A stretch of 64,000 nucleotides of DNA from Duganella zoogloeoides (GTDB lineage Bacteria > Pseudomonadota > Gammaproteobacteria > Burkholderiales > Burkholderiaceae_D). Below are positions 35,291 to 44,654 of this stretch, one piece after another. The stretch spans positions 1,612,001 through 1,676,000 of the forward strand of contig NZ_CP140152.1 of the NCBI RefSeq assembly GCF_034479515.1, written 5' to 3'. Position 1 is the first letter of the stretch. Each line of letters begins with the position of its first letter. Position numbers and translations under genes: made by a program. The notes under the pieces are model-generated. The model had not been told where the DNA came from, ran no database searches, and saw only the letters and a program-made list of their open reading frames with translations.

Positions 35291-35327
35291 CGAAAAACGC
35301 CTGCACGGGCGTGAACCGGTGCAGGCG
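35291..35327 (-). terminator. Intrinsic terminator of the glutamate dehydrogenase gene
   Basis: Arms CGCCTGCAC (35298-35306) and GTGCAGGCG (35319-35327), followed on the minus strand by a TTTTT run at 35297-35293. It lies about 20 bases past the gdhA stop. Confidence 0.85.
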
Positions 35328-35349
35328 CAATGTGACGCTGTTCGTTACA

Positions 35350-36645
35350 TCAAGGGTACAGGCCGCGAACTTCGCGGGCCTGCAGCACCCGAGTGCAGGC
35401 AAGAATGAAGGTCGCGGTGCGCAGCGTTACCTTCTTCTCCTGCGACACGGCCCATACCGACTTGAAGGCGTCTTGCATGATGTGCGTCAGGCGGGCGTTG
35501 ATTTCGTCCTCGCTCCAGAAGAAGCTCGAGAAGTCCTGTACCCATTCGAAGTATGACACAGTTACGCCGCCGGCGTTAGCCAGCACATCGGGCACGATCA
35601 GCACGTCCTTGTCGGTCAGGATGTCGTCCGCTTCCGGCGTGGTCGGGCCGTTGGCGCCTTCCAGGATGATCTTGGTGCGGATGCGCGGTGCGTTTTCCGC
35701 CGTGATCTGCTGTTCCAGTGCAGCCGGAATCAGGATGTCGGACTCGATACCCCAGAACGCGTCGCGGTCCAGGAAGGCTTCGGCGCCGGGGAAGCCGGTC
35801 ACGCTGCCCGCTTCGGCCACGTGCTTGTGCAATTGGGCGATATCGAGGCCGCCTTCGTTGACGACGGTGCCGGTATGGTCCTGCACCGCGATGACCTTGG
35901 CGCCGGCGTCCGCAAACATGGTGGCGGCCACGCCGCCCACGTTACCGAAGCCCTGGATGGCGACCCGGGCGCCTTCGATGGCCACGCCGCGCTGTGCTGC
36001 CGCTTCGCGGCCCACCACGAATACGCCACGGCCGGTCGCTTCGCGCCGGCCCAGCGAGCCACCGAGCGAGATCGGCTTGCCGGTCACCACGCCGGTGGAC
36101 AGGTTACCTTCGATCATGGCGTACGAGTCCATCATCCAGGCCATTACCTGTTCGTTGGTGTTGACGTCGGGCGCCGGGATGTCCTTGTTTGGTCCGATGA
36201 TCAGGCTGATTTCGCTGGTGTAGCGGCGCGTGAGGCGCTGCAGTTCGCCGCGCGACAGGGTTTTCGGATCGACGCGGATACCGCCCTTGGCGCCGCCGTA
36301 GGGCACGTTGACCGCTGCATTTTTCACCGTCATCCACGCCGACAATGCCATCACTTCCGACAGCGTCACATCCTGGTGGAAGCGCACGCCGCCCTTGCCC
36401 GGACCACGCGACATATTGTGCTGCACACGGTAACCCTCGTAGTGCGAGATGGTGCCGTCGTCACGTTCGATCGGCACATCGACCGTCAGGATGCGCTTGG
36501 GGCGCTTGAGGGTTTCCACCCAGCGCGACAGCGAGCCGAGATGCGGCGTCACGCGGTCGATCTGCTGCAGGTAGACGCCCCATGGACCCAGGTCGTCGGG
36601 ATTGAGGTAGGAAGGCAATACGTGCTGCTGGTGCGCGGTGGTCAT
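35350..36645 (-). CDS. gdhA: Glu/Leu/Phe/Val-type dehydrogenase, glutamate dehydrogenase
   Basis: 431 aa. Substrate motif [13 protein letters not shown] with the catalytic lysine; the nucleotide fold begins at [14 protein letters not shown]. It converts glutamate to 2-oxoglutarate and ammonia. AGGAG precedes the ATG. A LysR-type gene lies 167 bases upstream on the same strand and might regulate it. Confidence 0.93.
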   Translation of the reverse strand: MTTAHQQHVLPSYLNPDDLGPWGVYLQQIDRVTPHLGSLSRWVETLKRPKRILTVDVPIERDDGTISHYEGYRVQHNMSRGPGKGGVRFHQDVTLSEVMALSAWMTVKNAAVNVPYGGAKGGIRVDPKTLSRGELQRLTRRYTSEISLIIGPNKDIPAPDVNTNEQVMAWMMDSYAMIEGNLSTGVVTGKPISLGGSLGRREATGRGVFVVGREAAAQRGVAIEGARVAIQGFGNVGGVAATMFADAGAKVIAVQDHTGTVVNEGGLDIAQLHKHVAEAGSVTGFPGAEAFLDRDAFWGIESDILIPAALEQQITAENAPRIRTKIILEGANGPTTPEADDILTDKDVLIVPDVLANAGGVTVSYFEWVQDFSSFFWSEDEINARLTHIMQDAFKSVWAVSQEKKVTLRTATFILACTRVLQAREVRGLYP

Positions 36646-36812
36646 GCGTGTGCTCCTGTGGATTCGTCAAGAATTCGTTATATTGGAACCGGGCTTGTGG
36701 CGTTGTTCCAGTGTGTCGAATCATAGGACTGCGCCGCAGGAGCGGCCAATGCCGTCTGCGCATCCGGTTATGCAAAAGACGCATAGTTACATTATTTTTA
36801 CTATTTTTGAGG

Positions 36813-37775
36813 TTATCGCTCCGAGGCCGGCACGCGCCGGCGCGGCGCCTTGTCGTTCTGGCGCTGTTCGAGGAAATCCCACAGGCGCCCCACGATGGCC
36901 TTGCCGCGCCGCTGGGCCGACGGGCGTTCGCGGTACAGGCGGATATCCATCTCGATCTCCCAATCGGCGCTGTTGTTGTCGGCCCGCGCCAGCTGCTTTT
37001 GTTTGAGTTCACGGGTGACCGCCGACTCGGGTAAAAATGCGATGCCCCGGCCCTCCAACGCCATCATTTTCAGGCCTTCGGCCATGTCGGTTTCGTAGTG
37101 GGGTTCCAGGTGCAGCGGCGGCTTGGCGTCGCCGAGGATCAGTTCCACCATGCGGCCCAGGTAGGCGTTGTTGGTGTACGAGAGGAACGGCAGCGGCGCC
37201 TTGCGGGTGCCGGGCAGCACGAATTCCGGCACGCGGTTCTTGTCGCAGCGGGCGTAGGCGCGCAGCGATTCGCGGCCCAGCACCAGCATGTCGTAGCGCG
37301 ACGGGTCGAGCTGCACCGGCTGGCGCGGATGGTGATAGCACAGCAGCAGGTCGCAGCCGCCTTCCACCAGTTGCAGCACGGCGTCGTGGACGTTGACCGC
37401 CATCAGGCGGCTGTTGATTGGCGCAAAATCGGCTTCCAGCGCGGTGAGCCACTTGGGCACGAACGTGAGCGACAGCGTGTGCGGCACGGCCAGGTCGATG
37501 CTGTTCTGCGCGGCCGCGCGCTTGGAGCGCAGCATGTCGCGCGCGCCGTTGATTTGCGCCAGCATCTCCAGCGCCTGTTCGTAGAACACGATGCCGGCCG
37601 GGGTCAGGCGGGTGGGATACGACGTGCGGTCCACGAGATCCGTGCCGAGCCAGTTTTCCAGCGACTGGATGCGGCGCGAGAATGCCGGTTGCGTCACATG
37701 GCGCAGCGCCGCCGAGCGGCTGAAGTTATTGGTCTCCACCAGCGAGATGAAGTCTTCGAGCCATTTGGTTTCCAT
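36813..37775 (-). CDS. LysR-family transcriptional regulator
   Basis: 320 aa. The N-terminal winged helix (WLEDFISLVETNNFSRSAALRHVTQPAFSRRIQSLE) resembles the hypochlorite-responsive HypT/YjiE branch of LysR. The sensor domain follows. AAGGA precedes the ATG. gdhA lies downstream on the same strand and an MFS gene lies upstream; the target is unknown. Confidence 0.88.
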   Translation of the reverse strand: METKWLEDFISLVETNNFSRSAALRHVTQPAFSRRIQSLENWLGTDLVDRTSYPTRLTPAGIVFYEQALEMLAQINGARDMLRSKRAAAQNSIDLAVPHTLSLTFVPKWLTALEADFAPINSRLMAVNVHDAVLQLVEGGCDLLLCYHHPRQPVQLDPSRYDMLVLGRESLRAYARCDKNRVPEFVLPGTRKAPLPFLSYTNNAYLGRMVELILGDAKPPLHLEPHYETDMAEGLKMMALEGRGIAFLPESAVTRELKQKQLARADNNSADWEIEMDIRLYRERPSAQRRGKAIVGRLWDFLEQRQNDKAPRRRVPASER

Positions 37776-37784
37776 GCAAAGTCC

Positions 37785-39074
37785 TTAGTGCGGTTGCGGC
37801 GTATCGTTAAGCGGCGCGGCCGTGATGGCGCGCATGGGCGTGAGCAGCCAGGCCAGCGCCGCAAACACCACCAGTATGATGCCACCGCCGACGAACAATT
37901 GCGACAGCGAGATCAGCGTCAGCAGCCATCCGGTACCCGCCGCCGACAGCGGCGCCAGTCCCATGAAGATGAACATGAAGATGCTCATGGCGCGGCCCAT
38001 CATGGCCGGCGCTACCCGGCGCTGGATCCAGGTGAACACGCCGATCTGCATATAGCCAGACACGGCGCCGATGGCCAGCATCGGCAGCACCGCCTGCCAC
38101 AGCGTGCCGGCGGCGCCGAGCGGCATCACCAGCAGCCCGACCAGCGCATCGGCCGCCAGGATGGTGCTGCCGAACGTGAGCAGCGTTATCCGGTCGCCGG
38201 CCTTGGCAGCGATGCCCATGCCCAGCAAGGTGCCGGCGCCGTTGGCGCCCATCAGCAGCCCGAGCGTGGACGCACCGTGCAGTGCGCCAGCCAGCACCGG
38301 CACCGCCACCTGCATGGCGCCGCCGATGAACAGCGCCACCACGCCCCAGTAGATGAAGCACAGGCGCATCGGCTGATCGTCCCACACCATGCGCAGCCCC
38401 GCGCCCACGGCGCGCAGCACCGGCTCCGGCGCAGCGGTGGAAGCTGCCGGCGCGGCGATCAGCGCCACCCGCGACAGCGTCCATGCGGACAGCAAAAAGC
38501 TGGCGGCATCGAGGCCGAATGCCAGCGCCAGCCCCGCCGGCTCGGCGCCAGCGCCGCCACTGCCCAGCGCCAGTACCCCGGCCGCCAGTAGCGGCCCGGC
38601 CAGCATCGACAACTGGCGCAGTCCCATCAGCATGCCGTTGGCCGCCTGCAGATGCTCCGCCGGCACTGCCTGCGGCAAGATCGACGTTCCGGCCGGAATG
38701 CCGAATGCCTGCGCCAGGCCCAGGCCGAACGCCAGCGCATAGAGCAGCGCCAGCGGCACGTGCCGGTCCAGCAGCAGTGCCGATGCCAGCAGTGCCAGCA
38801 AGGCCGCGTTGGCGTACTTGCTGAGCATGAGCACGCGCTTGGGTGAGTGGCGGTCCACCAGCGCGCCGCCAAGCAGGATGAATACCGCGCGCGGTATGCT
38901 CATCAGGGCGATAGACAGACCGAGCGCCAGCGGGTCGCCGGTGAGCGACAGCACCAGCCATGGCAGGGCGATCATGGTCAGCTGGTCACCCAGCATGGAG
39001 ATTGCGCCGCCGCGCAGCAGCCAGCGGAAATTGAGGTTGCCCATCAGGGCGCTACGCGGTTTGCCGGTACTCAT
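37785..39074 (-). CDS. MFS transporter, probable drug/small-molecule efflux (MFS_3 type)
   Basis: 429 aa with 12 predicted membrane segments. The first loop has the MFS motif ALVDRHSPKRVLML. It resembles the EntS-like MFS_3 group. It starts 5 bases after the MarR stop and is co-transcribed with it; no independent ribosome site is seen. Efflux of a compound sensed by the MarR protein is inferred. Confidence 0.88.
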   Translation of the reverse strand: MSTGKPRSALMGNLNFRWLLRGGAISMLGDQLTMIALPWLVLSLTGDPLALGLSIALMSIPRAVFILLGGALVDRHSPKRVLMLSKYANAALLALLASALLLDRHVPLALLYALAFGLGLAQAFGIPAGTSILPQAVPAEHLQAANGMLMGLRQLSMLAGPLLAAGVLALGSGGAGAEPAGLALAFGLDAASFLLSAWTLSRVALIAAPAASTAAPEPVLRAVGAGLRMVWDDQPMRLCFIYWGVVALFIGGAMQVAVPVLAGALHGASTLGLLMGANGAGTLLGMGIAAKAGDRITLLTFGSTILAADALVGLLVMPLGAAGTLWQAVLPMLAIGAVSGYMQIGVFTWIQRRVAPAMMGRAMSIFMFIFMGLAPLSAAGTGWLLTLISLSQLFVGGGIILVVFAALAWLLTPMRAITAAPLNDTPQPH

Positions 39075-39079
39075 CGGTG

Positions 39080-39538
39080 TCAGGAATTGGACGCGTTCAT
39101 GCCGGCGATCAGGCCCAGCGCGGTGCTCATTTCGCTCAACTGCGCCGGCGGGCAGCTGCGCAGCAAGTCACGGCTGATCTGCTCGGCGACCACCACCGCG
39201 TTGTCCAGCAGTTCGCGCCCGGTGGGGGTGATGGCGGCATACGCCACGCGGGCGTCGCGCGGGTCTTGCTGGCGTTCGACCAGGCCGATTTTTTCCAGCG
39301 GCAGCAGGGTACGGGTGACGCCGGAGGCGGTCAGGCCCTGGCGCTCGGCCAGGTCCACCCGGCGCAGGCGGCCGCCCGGTGCGCGGCTCAGGTAGTGCAG
39401 CAGCATGAAGTCGCCAAAGCTGATGCCGTGGTAGCCGCCCAACACCTGGTCGAGCCGGCGTACCAGCGTGGCTTGCGCGCGGGCCAGGCGCAGGGTGAAT
39501 TCCAGGCCGGGCGCCACTGGCGGATTGTCGTGTTCCAT
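39080..39538 (-). CDS. MarR-family transcriptional regulator
   Basis: 152 aa winged-helix protein. The recognition helix region is AERQGLTASGVTRTLLPLEKIGLVERQQDPRDARV. ATG 39538 is chosen because AAGGAG lies 6 bases upstream; an ATG at 39565 has its only ribosome-like site directly adjacent to it. First gene of a two-gene operon with the MFS transporter, and most likely autoregulated through the palindrome upstream. Confidence 0.9.
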   Translation of the reverse strand: MEHDNPPVAPGLEFTLRLARAQATLVRRLDQVLGGYHGISFGDFMLLHYLSRAPGGRLRRVDLAERQGLTASGVTRTLLPLEKIGLVERQQDPRDARVAYAAITPTGRELLDNAVVVAEQISRDLLRSCPPAQLSEMSTALGLIAGMNASNS

Positions 39539-39567
39539 CACATGCTCCTTGATGTGGTTGTCCATTC

Positions 39568-39607
39568 CTTGAATATTACTTGATTAATGCTTGAGTAAGC
39601 AAGTAAT
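39568..39607. promoter_or_regulatory. Candidate MarR operator with 11-bp direct repeats
   Basis: ATTACTTG (39575-39582) and CAAGTAAT (39600-39607) are perfect inverted arms, and most of the interior is also symmetrical. CTTG recurs at 39568, 39579 and 39590, every 11 bases. It lies just upstream of the marR-type gene. Confidence 0.5.
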
Positions 39608-39680
39608 TATTTGTTTATCCCTCAGCCCGAGATGGCTATGATAACGTTTTCATAAACATATAAAATCCGGGGACACCACC

Positions 39681-40886
39681 ATGCACATGGGTACTACCGA
39701 AATTTTCCTGATCGCAATGCTGTTGATTTTTGCCGTGCCCTACCTGATCTGGCGCGTGGGCGGCACCGACTACTACGCGCCGCTGGTAATCGTGCAGATC
39801 ATCACCGGCGTGATCCTCGGGCCCGGCATCCTCGGCCGCGCCTATCCCGAGTACTACACCTTCGTGTTCAATCCGCAGGTGGTGCAATCGCTTAACGGCA
39901 TCGCCTGGTGGGCGGTGATGATATTCGTGATGCTGGCCGGGATCGAACTCGATCTGAAAAAGGCCTGGGAGCACCGCCGCGAGAGCACGGTTACCGCCAG
40001 CCTGGCGCTGGGCACGCCGCTGCTGTTCGGTTGCATCGCCGCGGCCGGCATGCTGGGCTTTGCCGGCTGGATCGGTCCGAAGGCGCAGTCGTGGCAGTTC
40101 GTGCTGGGCGTGGGCATGGCGTGCGCCGTGACGGCGCTGCCGATCCTGATTTTGCTGATGGAAAAGCTCGAGATCCTGCGCGAGAACATCGGCCAGCGCA
40201 TCCTGCGCTACGCCAGCCTCGACGACATTGCCATCTGGGCGGTGCTGGCCGTGATCATGCTCGACTGGGACCGCGTGACACGCCAGCTGGGTTTCATCGG
40301 GGTGTTCATCGTCGCCACCCGGCTGTTCCGCATGTTGATGGCCAGGCTCGAGGAGCGCGACCGCTGGTTTGTCGCGCTGATCTGGCTGGTGGCGGTATCG
40401 TTCGCGGCCGACTGGGCCGGCTTGCACTACATGGTGGGCGCATTCCTGGCCGGCGCCGTGATGGATGCACACTGGTTCGCCCAGCAGCGGCTGGACTTCA
40501 TGCGCCAGACCGTCCTGATCACGATCATGCCCGTGTACTTCCTCAGCGCGGGCCTGCGCACCAACTGGGCGGTGGGCGGATCGGCCGTGTTCATCGCGGC
40601 GGCAGTGCTGCTGGCGGCGTCGTTGTCGGGCAAGCTGATCGGCACCCACATCGCCGGCCGTATCCTGAAATGGGGGCCGGGCGAAGCGTCCATCATCGGC
40701 TGGCTGTTGCAGACCAAGGCGCTGATCATGATCATCTTTTCCAACATCCTGCTCGACAAGGGCCTGATTACCAACGAGACCTTTACCGCGCTGCTGCTGA
40801 TGGCCATTGCCAGCACCATGCTGACGGTGCCGATGGTGTATCCGAAATTGCGGCGCGCGGCGCAGTTGATCGTTAAAACCAGCTGA
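39681..40886 (+). CDS. Cation:proton antiporter, CPA2 family
   Basis: 401 aa with about 12 membrane segments. Characteristic stretches: GVILGPGILG, a dedicated FVMLAGIELDLKKAW helix, and LDDIAIWAVLAVIM, where the paired aspartates at the ion site lie. Family members exchange Na+ or K+ for protons. A GGGGA site precedes ATG 39681, with a second ATG at 39687. Ion specificity is not shown. Confidence 0.9.
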   Translation: MHMGTTEIFLIAMLLIFAVPYLIWRVGGTDYYAPLVIVQIITGVILGPGILGRAYPEYYTFVFNPQVVQSLNGIAWWAVMIFVMLAGIELDLKKAWEHRRESTVTASLALGTPLLFGCIAAAGMLGFAGWIGPKAQSWQFVLGVGMACAVTALPILILLMEKLEILRENIGQRILRYASLDDIAIWAVLAVIMLDWDRVTRQLGFIGVFIVATRLFRMLMARLEERDRWFVALIWLVAVSFAADWAGLHYMVGAFLAGAVMDAHWFAQQRLDFMRQTVLITIMPVYFLSAGLRTNWAVGGSAVFIAAAVLLAASLSGKLIGTHIAGRILKWGPGEASIIGWLLQTKALIMIIFSNILLDKGLITNETFTALLLMAIASTMLTVPMVYPKLRRAAQLIVKTS

Positions 40887-40892
40887 TATAAT
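40887..40892 (+). promoter_or_regulatory. -10 hexamer TATAAT next to the DUF3297 start
   Basis: Perfect TATAAT, 6 bases, then ATG 40899. TTGATC at 40866-40871 could be the -35. No ribosome site follows, so the mRNA is probably leaderless. Confidence 0.55.
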
Positions 40893-40898
40893 TATGGG

Positions 40899-41156
40899 AT
40901 GAACGAACCTATCCAAACCCCACAACAGCCTGCGCTGCCAGATCGCCTGTCGATCGACCCGCGCAGCCCGCACCACGTTGCCGCCGTGTTCGAACACGAA
41001 GTTGGCATCACCTTCAACGGCAAAGAACGCATGGATGTCGACGAGTACTGCATCAGCGAAGGCTGGATCAAAGTCCCGGCCGGCAAGGCAGTCGATCGCC
41101 GCGGCAACCCGATGCTGATCAAGCTCAAAGGCGTGGTCACCGCGTTTTACAAGTAA
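40899..41156 (+). CDS. DUF3297 family protein
   Basis: 85 aa. ALPDRLSIDPRSPHH, VGITFNGKERMDVDEYCISEGWIKVPAGKAVDRRGNP identify DUF3297, a small proteobacterial glutathione-peroxidase-neighbour type protein of unknown function. It is followed by a strong terminator. It has its own promoter-like hexamer. Confidence 0.92.
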   Translation: MNEPIQTPQQPALPDRLSIDPRSPHHVAAVFEHEVGITFNGKERMDVDEYCISEGWIKVPAGKAVDRRGNPMLIKLKGVVTAFYK

Positions 41157-41173
41157 GCGGATACTGCTTATTC

Positions 41174-41209
41174 AAAAAGCCACCTCGGGCAACCGCAGGT
41201 GGCTTTTTT
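41174..41209 (+). terminator. Intrinsic terminator after DUF3297
   Basis: AAAAAGCCACCT and AGGTGGCTTTTTT form a stem with an inner CGG/CCG pair and a GCAA loop; a run of six T ends it. It works in both directions and also serves the small minus-strand gene that ends at 41229. Confidence 0.93.
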
Positions 41210-41228
41210 CATTCCAGGGGGCCCGTTG

Positions 41229-41432
41229 CTAGTTAGCCAGCGGCTGCTTCGGCGGCACGTCGCGCAGCTTGTCGAGCATTTGCAGCGTATTCGGCTGCAA
41301 ATTCATGATGCCGTGATAGGCGCAATACTCGCAAAACGCTTCTTCAGGGCTCATGGCGATAATCGTCGCATCCGAGTGGCCACGGCGGCGCAGGGCGCGC
41401 AGGCAGGCTGCATCCATATTCCTGGGGTTCAT
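41229..41432 (-). CDS. Small hypothetical protein, 67 aa
   Basis: Not recognised. Starts MNPRNMDAACLRALRRRGHSD; GGAG lies 7 bases before the ATG, and it ends beside the shared terminator, both signs of a real gene. Two cysteines in CEYCAYHG could bind a metal. No neighbour suggests a function. Confidence 0.7.
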   Translation of the reverse strand: MNPRNMDAACLRALRRRGHSDATIIAMSPEEAFCEYCAYHGIMNLQPNTLQMLDKLRDVPPKQPLAN

Positions 41433-41598
41433 GCACTTACTCCATTTCGAGATATTAGTTAATCGTCTAATGTCCAGAATTATAAATGAAATAGTGCCAC
41501 ATAGAAACTTTATTGAACTTTTTTATATGTGATTTGAATGTAGTAAAACTCTGGGCATATTTGATCATGCGGCAGGAGTGTGCGTTAGCGCACATCAG

Positions 41599-42834
41599 CT
41601 ACGGCCGTGCCGGGGCGCGCTGGTCGAGCATGCGCACCAGTACCAGCGATCCGAGCGACGTCGCCACCATCAAATAGCCGATCACATCGAAGTGTTGCAG
41701 GCGCCCATCGGCGCCCTGGCTGACGACATGTCCGGCCACCACGGACGCCACACCGCCGGCCAGTTGCTGCAGCGACGCGCTGATGGCGTTGAAGGCGCCA
41801 CGCTGGGTGGGCGGCGGGATCGAGGCTGCCAGCGCCTGGAACGGGATCATGCGCGAGAAAATCCCCACGAACATGATGGCGTTGAGCACGATCAGCACCG
41901 GCAGCGAAATCCGCGGCAGGTGGGTATAAATCACCACGGTAACGATCGAGACGATGGTACCGAACAAAAACACCGGGAACTTGCCGCGCCTGTCGGCGAT
42001 ACGGCCGATCATCGGCCCGGCAAAGATGGTGCAAATGCCGGTGACCAGGTACACGGTGGGCAAATGCTGCATGTCGATGCCGAGGTTGTTGACGATGTAG
42101 GCGCTGCTGAACGGCATCAGCATGAAGCCGCCCATGGTCAGCAAGGCGGTGGTGGCAAAAGCCAGCAGGTGGTGCGGCACTTTGACCGTGTGATACAGGT
42201 GCATCCAGGGGCTGTGTTCCTGCGGCTTGTCCAGGTGGGCATTGACCGGCTCCATCTGCCACGCCACCACCAGGCCACCGACCAGGCCGAAAGCGGCCAG
42301 CGCCAGGAACGGCACATGCCAGTCCCAGTGGTTGGACAGATAAATGCTGATCGGGATGCCGAGCACCTGGCTGGCGGCAAACGCGGTCTGGATCAGCCCC
42401 ATCACGCGGCCCCGCATGGAAGGTGCGAACAGGTCGGTGGCAATTGCCAGCACCACGGACCCGATCACGCCGCCAAACAAGCCGGTCACCACGCGCGCGA
42501 TCACCAGCGCCTCGAAACTCTGCGCCAGCCCGCACCACACGGTGCCGAGGATAAAGCCCGAGTAAAAGAACAGCAGCAGTTTTTTGCGGTCGTAACGGTC
42601 GGCAAATCCAGCCGTGAGCAAGCCGGAAATGCCGGCGCTGAATGCGTAGGCCGACACCACCAGGCCGAATTCGGCGGGACCGATGGCAAGCGCCGGCATG
42701 ATCACCGCGCCCAGTGGCGACATGATCATGAAGTCGAGGATCACGGCAAACTGCAGGAAGGCGAGCAGGGCGACGACGATTTTCTGGTAGCGCGAGAACG
42801 CTGGGGTTGCTGGCGATTTTATTGTTGTTGGCAT
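41599..42834 (-). CDS. MFS transporter, DHA1 type
   Basis: 411 aa, 12 predicted segments. Loop motif GFADRYDRKKLL, and the TM5 motif GLIQTAFAASQVLGIPIS. Drug:H+ antiporters of this group expel small molecules. No ribosome site is seen before ATG 42834; instead three 12-base repeats that match the MarR-site sequence lie just upstream. Confidence 0.88.
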   Translation of the reverse strand: MPTTIKSPATPAFSRYQKIVVALLAFLQFAVILDFMIMSPLGAVIMPALAIGPAEFGLVVSAYAFSAGISGLLTAGFADRYDRKKLLLFFYSGFILGTVWCGLAQSFEALVIARVVTGLFGGVIGSVVLAIATDLFAPSMRGRVMGLIQTAFAASQVLGIPISIYLSNHWDWHVPFLALAAFGLVGGLVVAWQMEPVNAHLDKPQEHSPWMHLYHTVKVPHHLLAFATTALLTMGGFMLMPFSSAYIVNNLGIDMQHLPTVYLVTGICTIFAGPMIGRIADRRGKFPVFLFGTIVSIVTVVIYTHLPRISLPVLIVLNAIMFVGIFSRMIPFQALAASIPPPTQRGAFNAISASLQQLAGGVASVVAGHVVSQGADGRLQHFDVIGYLMVATSLGSLVLVRMLDQRAPARP

Positions 42835-42840
42835 GGCTGG

Positions 42841-42876
42841 CTTGGTTAAATGCTTGGGTAAATACTTGATTAAGTG
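42841..42876. promoter_or_regulatory. Three 12-bp tandem repeats upstream of the DHA1 MFS gene
   Basis: CTTGGTTAAATG (42841), CTTGGGTAAATA (42853), CTTGATTAAGTG (42865). TACTTGATTAA is identical to a stretch of the MarR-gene upstream site 3 kb away, and ATGCTTG.GTAA also occurs in both. Confidence 0.6.
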
Positions 42877-44544
42877 CTAGTTGGTGGCGTCGACCTTATT
42901 GCTCGAGCTGGCCGAATGGGGAGTAAGGTACAGCTTGCCGCCCTGGTAGTCGAACACGATGTCGAGCTGGCGCAGGATGCCGTTGCTGATGTTGCCGGCA
43001 ATCGCGGTGCCAGTCGTGCCATTGAGCAGACCGCCGGCGTGGGTCGCCAGTTCCAGCGTGGGATCGGCGATGCGCACATCGCCGATTTCAAACAGTTTGC
43101 CTTGCGTGGCCAGCACCCGGCTCTTGCCGCCGATGCCTTGCGCGGTTTGCACCACGTCGCCGGCGCCGTATTTGGCCACCAGGCCGTGGCGTTCCACGAA
43201 CGACTGGTTCAGCGTGAGCGAATAGTCGCTGCCGGTGTCGATGGTAAACATCCCGGGCAAGCCATCGAGCTTGGCCGCCACTTGCGGCGTGCGGTCGTGG
43301 AAGGTGAGCGGGATGGCCGTGGCCGCGCCGCGATAAACGAAATCCCTGGGATCGTAAAACGTGATCTGGCGCGCCGCATAGTCGATGCGGGTGGGCGTGA
43401 GCGACAGCCATTCGTAGCCGATGGTGCCGTCGATGGGCAGGTTGTCGAGCGTGGGGCTGGTAAAGAATGCCTGCTGGTTCAGGGTCAGGCCGGCCAGGCC
43501 GATCTGGTTGATGGTGGTGAGCATGCCGCGCTCGCTTTGCGGTCCCATGCCGGACAATACGGCTACGCCCTGCACGGGCAACTGCAAGCGCCGGTGCAGC
43601 CTGTTGCTGATGACGTTGCGCGCGCCAGTGTCGAGGATGAAGCGGAATGGTCCCTGGCCGTTCAAAGTCATCGCGACGCAGATGTGCGCCTGGCACGGCT
43701 CGAACGGTATCGTTACCGACCGCCGGCCGGCGCCGAAGCCGTCGATGGCAGCCGGCGCCGGCAGCGTGAAGTCGAGTTGCGCGGCAGGGCGGTTCAGCAC
43801 CATGCTGGTCACGCGCAGCACGTCTTCATCGCGCTGGTCACGACCGTCGCGCGTGCGTTCCTCGAACGGCATGATGACCTTGTCCACCCGGCGGAAATCG
43901 CGGTAATCGACGGTGAGCAGTTTGCCATCGACGACTTCCTGGCGCCGCTCCACGCGGCCGGTGGCGGTGTTGATCCAGAAGTCGAACGCTGCGCCGCGCT
44001 GCGGCGTCACCTGTACCACGGTGTAATCGACGCCGCCGTGCCGGCGCGGCCCGCGCAGTTCCAGCTTGCTTGCCTTGCCATTGCCGCGCGCGAACCACCA
44101 GCCGTACGATTGCCGGCGCAGGTACTGTTCGGGATTGGGCGCAGCGGCGTCGAGCTTTTCCACGCGGCCCATGCGCTGCTGCCAGAAATCGCGCCCGTCC
44201 GAGCGCGACATCTGCCGCGCCACTGCCGACGACGGAATCCGCTGCGCGTAACGGCCGCTGACGAAATCAAGGTCGCTGCTGCCGGCTTCCTCGTGATCGT
44301 CATTACCCGTATTGCCGCCATTGCCACCATAGCTGCGCACGAACTGCGTCTGCAGCGTGGTGACGGTGCGCCAGGCCTCGCCACCCACGGCCACGCGTGC
44401 TTGCGCCATCAATGCCTGTGCAGTGGGCGCCGCCGTGGCGGAGGGCAGGGCGGCAACTGCCAGCCACAGTGCGCCGGCAAGCCGGAAAAGAGTACGGGCA
44501 GTCAACGATAAAACTTTCGGTAGAGGACGGGATGAGACATGCAT
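42877..44544 (-). CDS. Exported protein with two retropepsin-like aspartyl protease domains
   Basis: About 555 aa from ATG 44544, with a signal peptide ending near SATAA. Residues up to about 290 form a domain without recognised family. Two Asp_protease_2-like domains follow, each with a DTG: D305 in FILDTGARNVIS and D436 in FTIDTGSDYSL. Retropepsins need two DTG motifs at a dimer interface, so the two domains may form an intramolecular pair. Unusual for a bacterial protein; substrate unknown. A GGAGG lies about 15 bases upstream of the ATG, further than usual. Confidence 0.8.
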   Translation of the reverse strand: MHVSSRPLPKVLSLTARTLFRLAGALWLAVAALPSATAAPTAQALMAQARVAVGGEAWRTVTTLQTQFVRSYGGNGGNTGNDDHEEAGSSDLDFVSGRYAQRIPSSAVARQMSRSDGRDFWQQRMGRVEKLDAAAPNPEQYLRRQSYGWWFARGNGKASKLELRGPRRHGGVDYTVVQVTPQRGAAFDFWINTATGRVERRQEVVDGKLLTVDYRDFRRVDKVIMPFEERTRDGRDQRDEDVLRVTSMVLNRPAAQLDFTLPAPAAIDGFGAGRRSVTIPFEPCQAHICVAMTLNGQGPFRFILDTGARNVISNRLHRRLQLPVQGVAVLSGMGPQSERGMLTTINQIGLAGLTLNQQAFFTSPTLDNLPIDGTIGYEWLSLTPTRIDYAARQITFYDPRDFVYRGAATAIPLTFHDRTPQVAAKLDGLPGMFTIDTGSDYSLTLNQSFVERHGLVAKYGAGDVVQTAQGIGGKSRVLATQGKLFEIGDVRIADPTLELATHAGGLLNGTTGTAIAGNISNGILRQLDIVFDYQGGKLYLTPHSASSSNKVDATN

Positions 44545-44596
44545 GGTAGCCCAAAAGCACCTCCACGCGTAAGCAACCGCGCGCCTAAATAAAAAC

Positions 44597-44620
44597 GGCC
44601 ACCGGATCGCTCCGGTGGCC
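44597..44620 (-). terminator. Intrinsic terminator of rhlE
   Basis: GGCCACCGGA, TCGC, TCCGGTGGCC: a perfect 10-bp stem, followed on the minus strand by GTTTTTATTT. It lies about 35 bases past the rhlE stop. Confidence 0.9.
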
Positions 44621-44654
44621 ATGTTTTAATACCTAGTCAGCTGGCAAATCGCGA

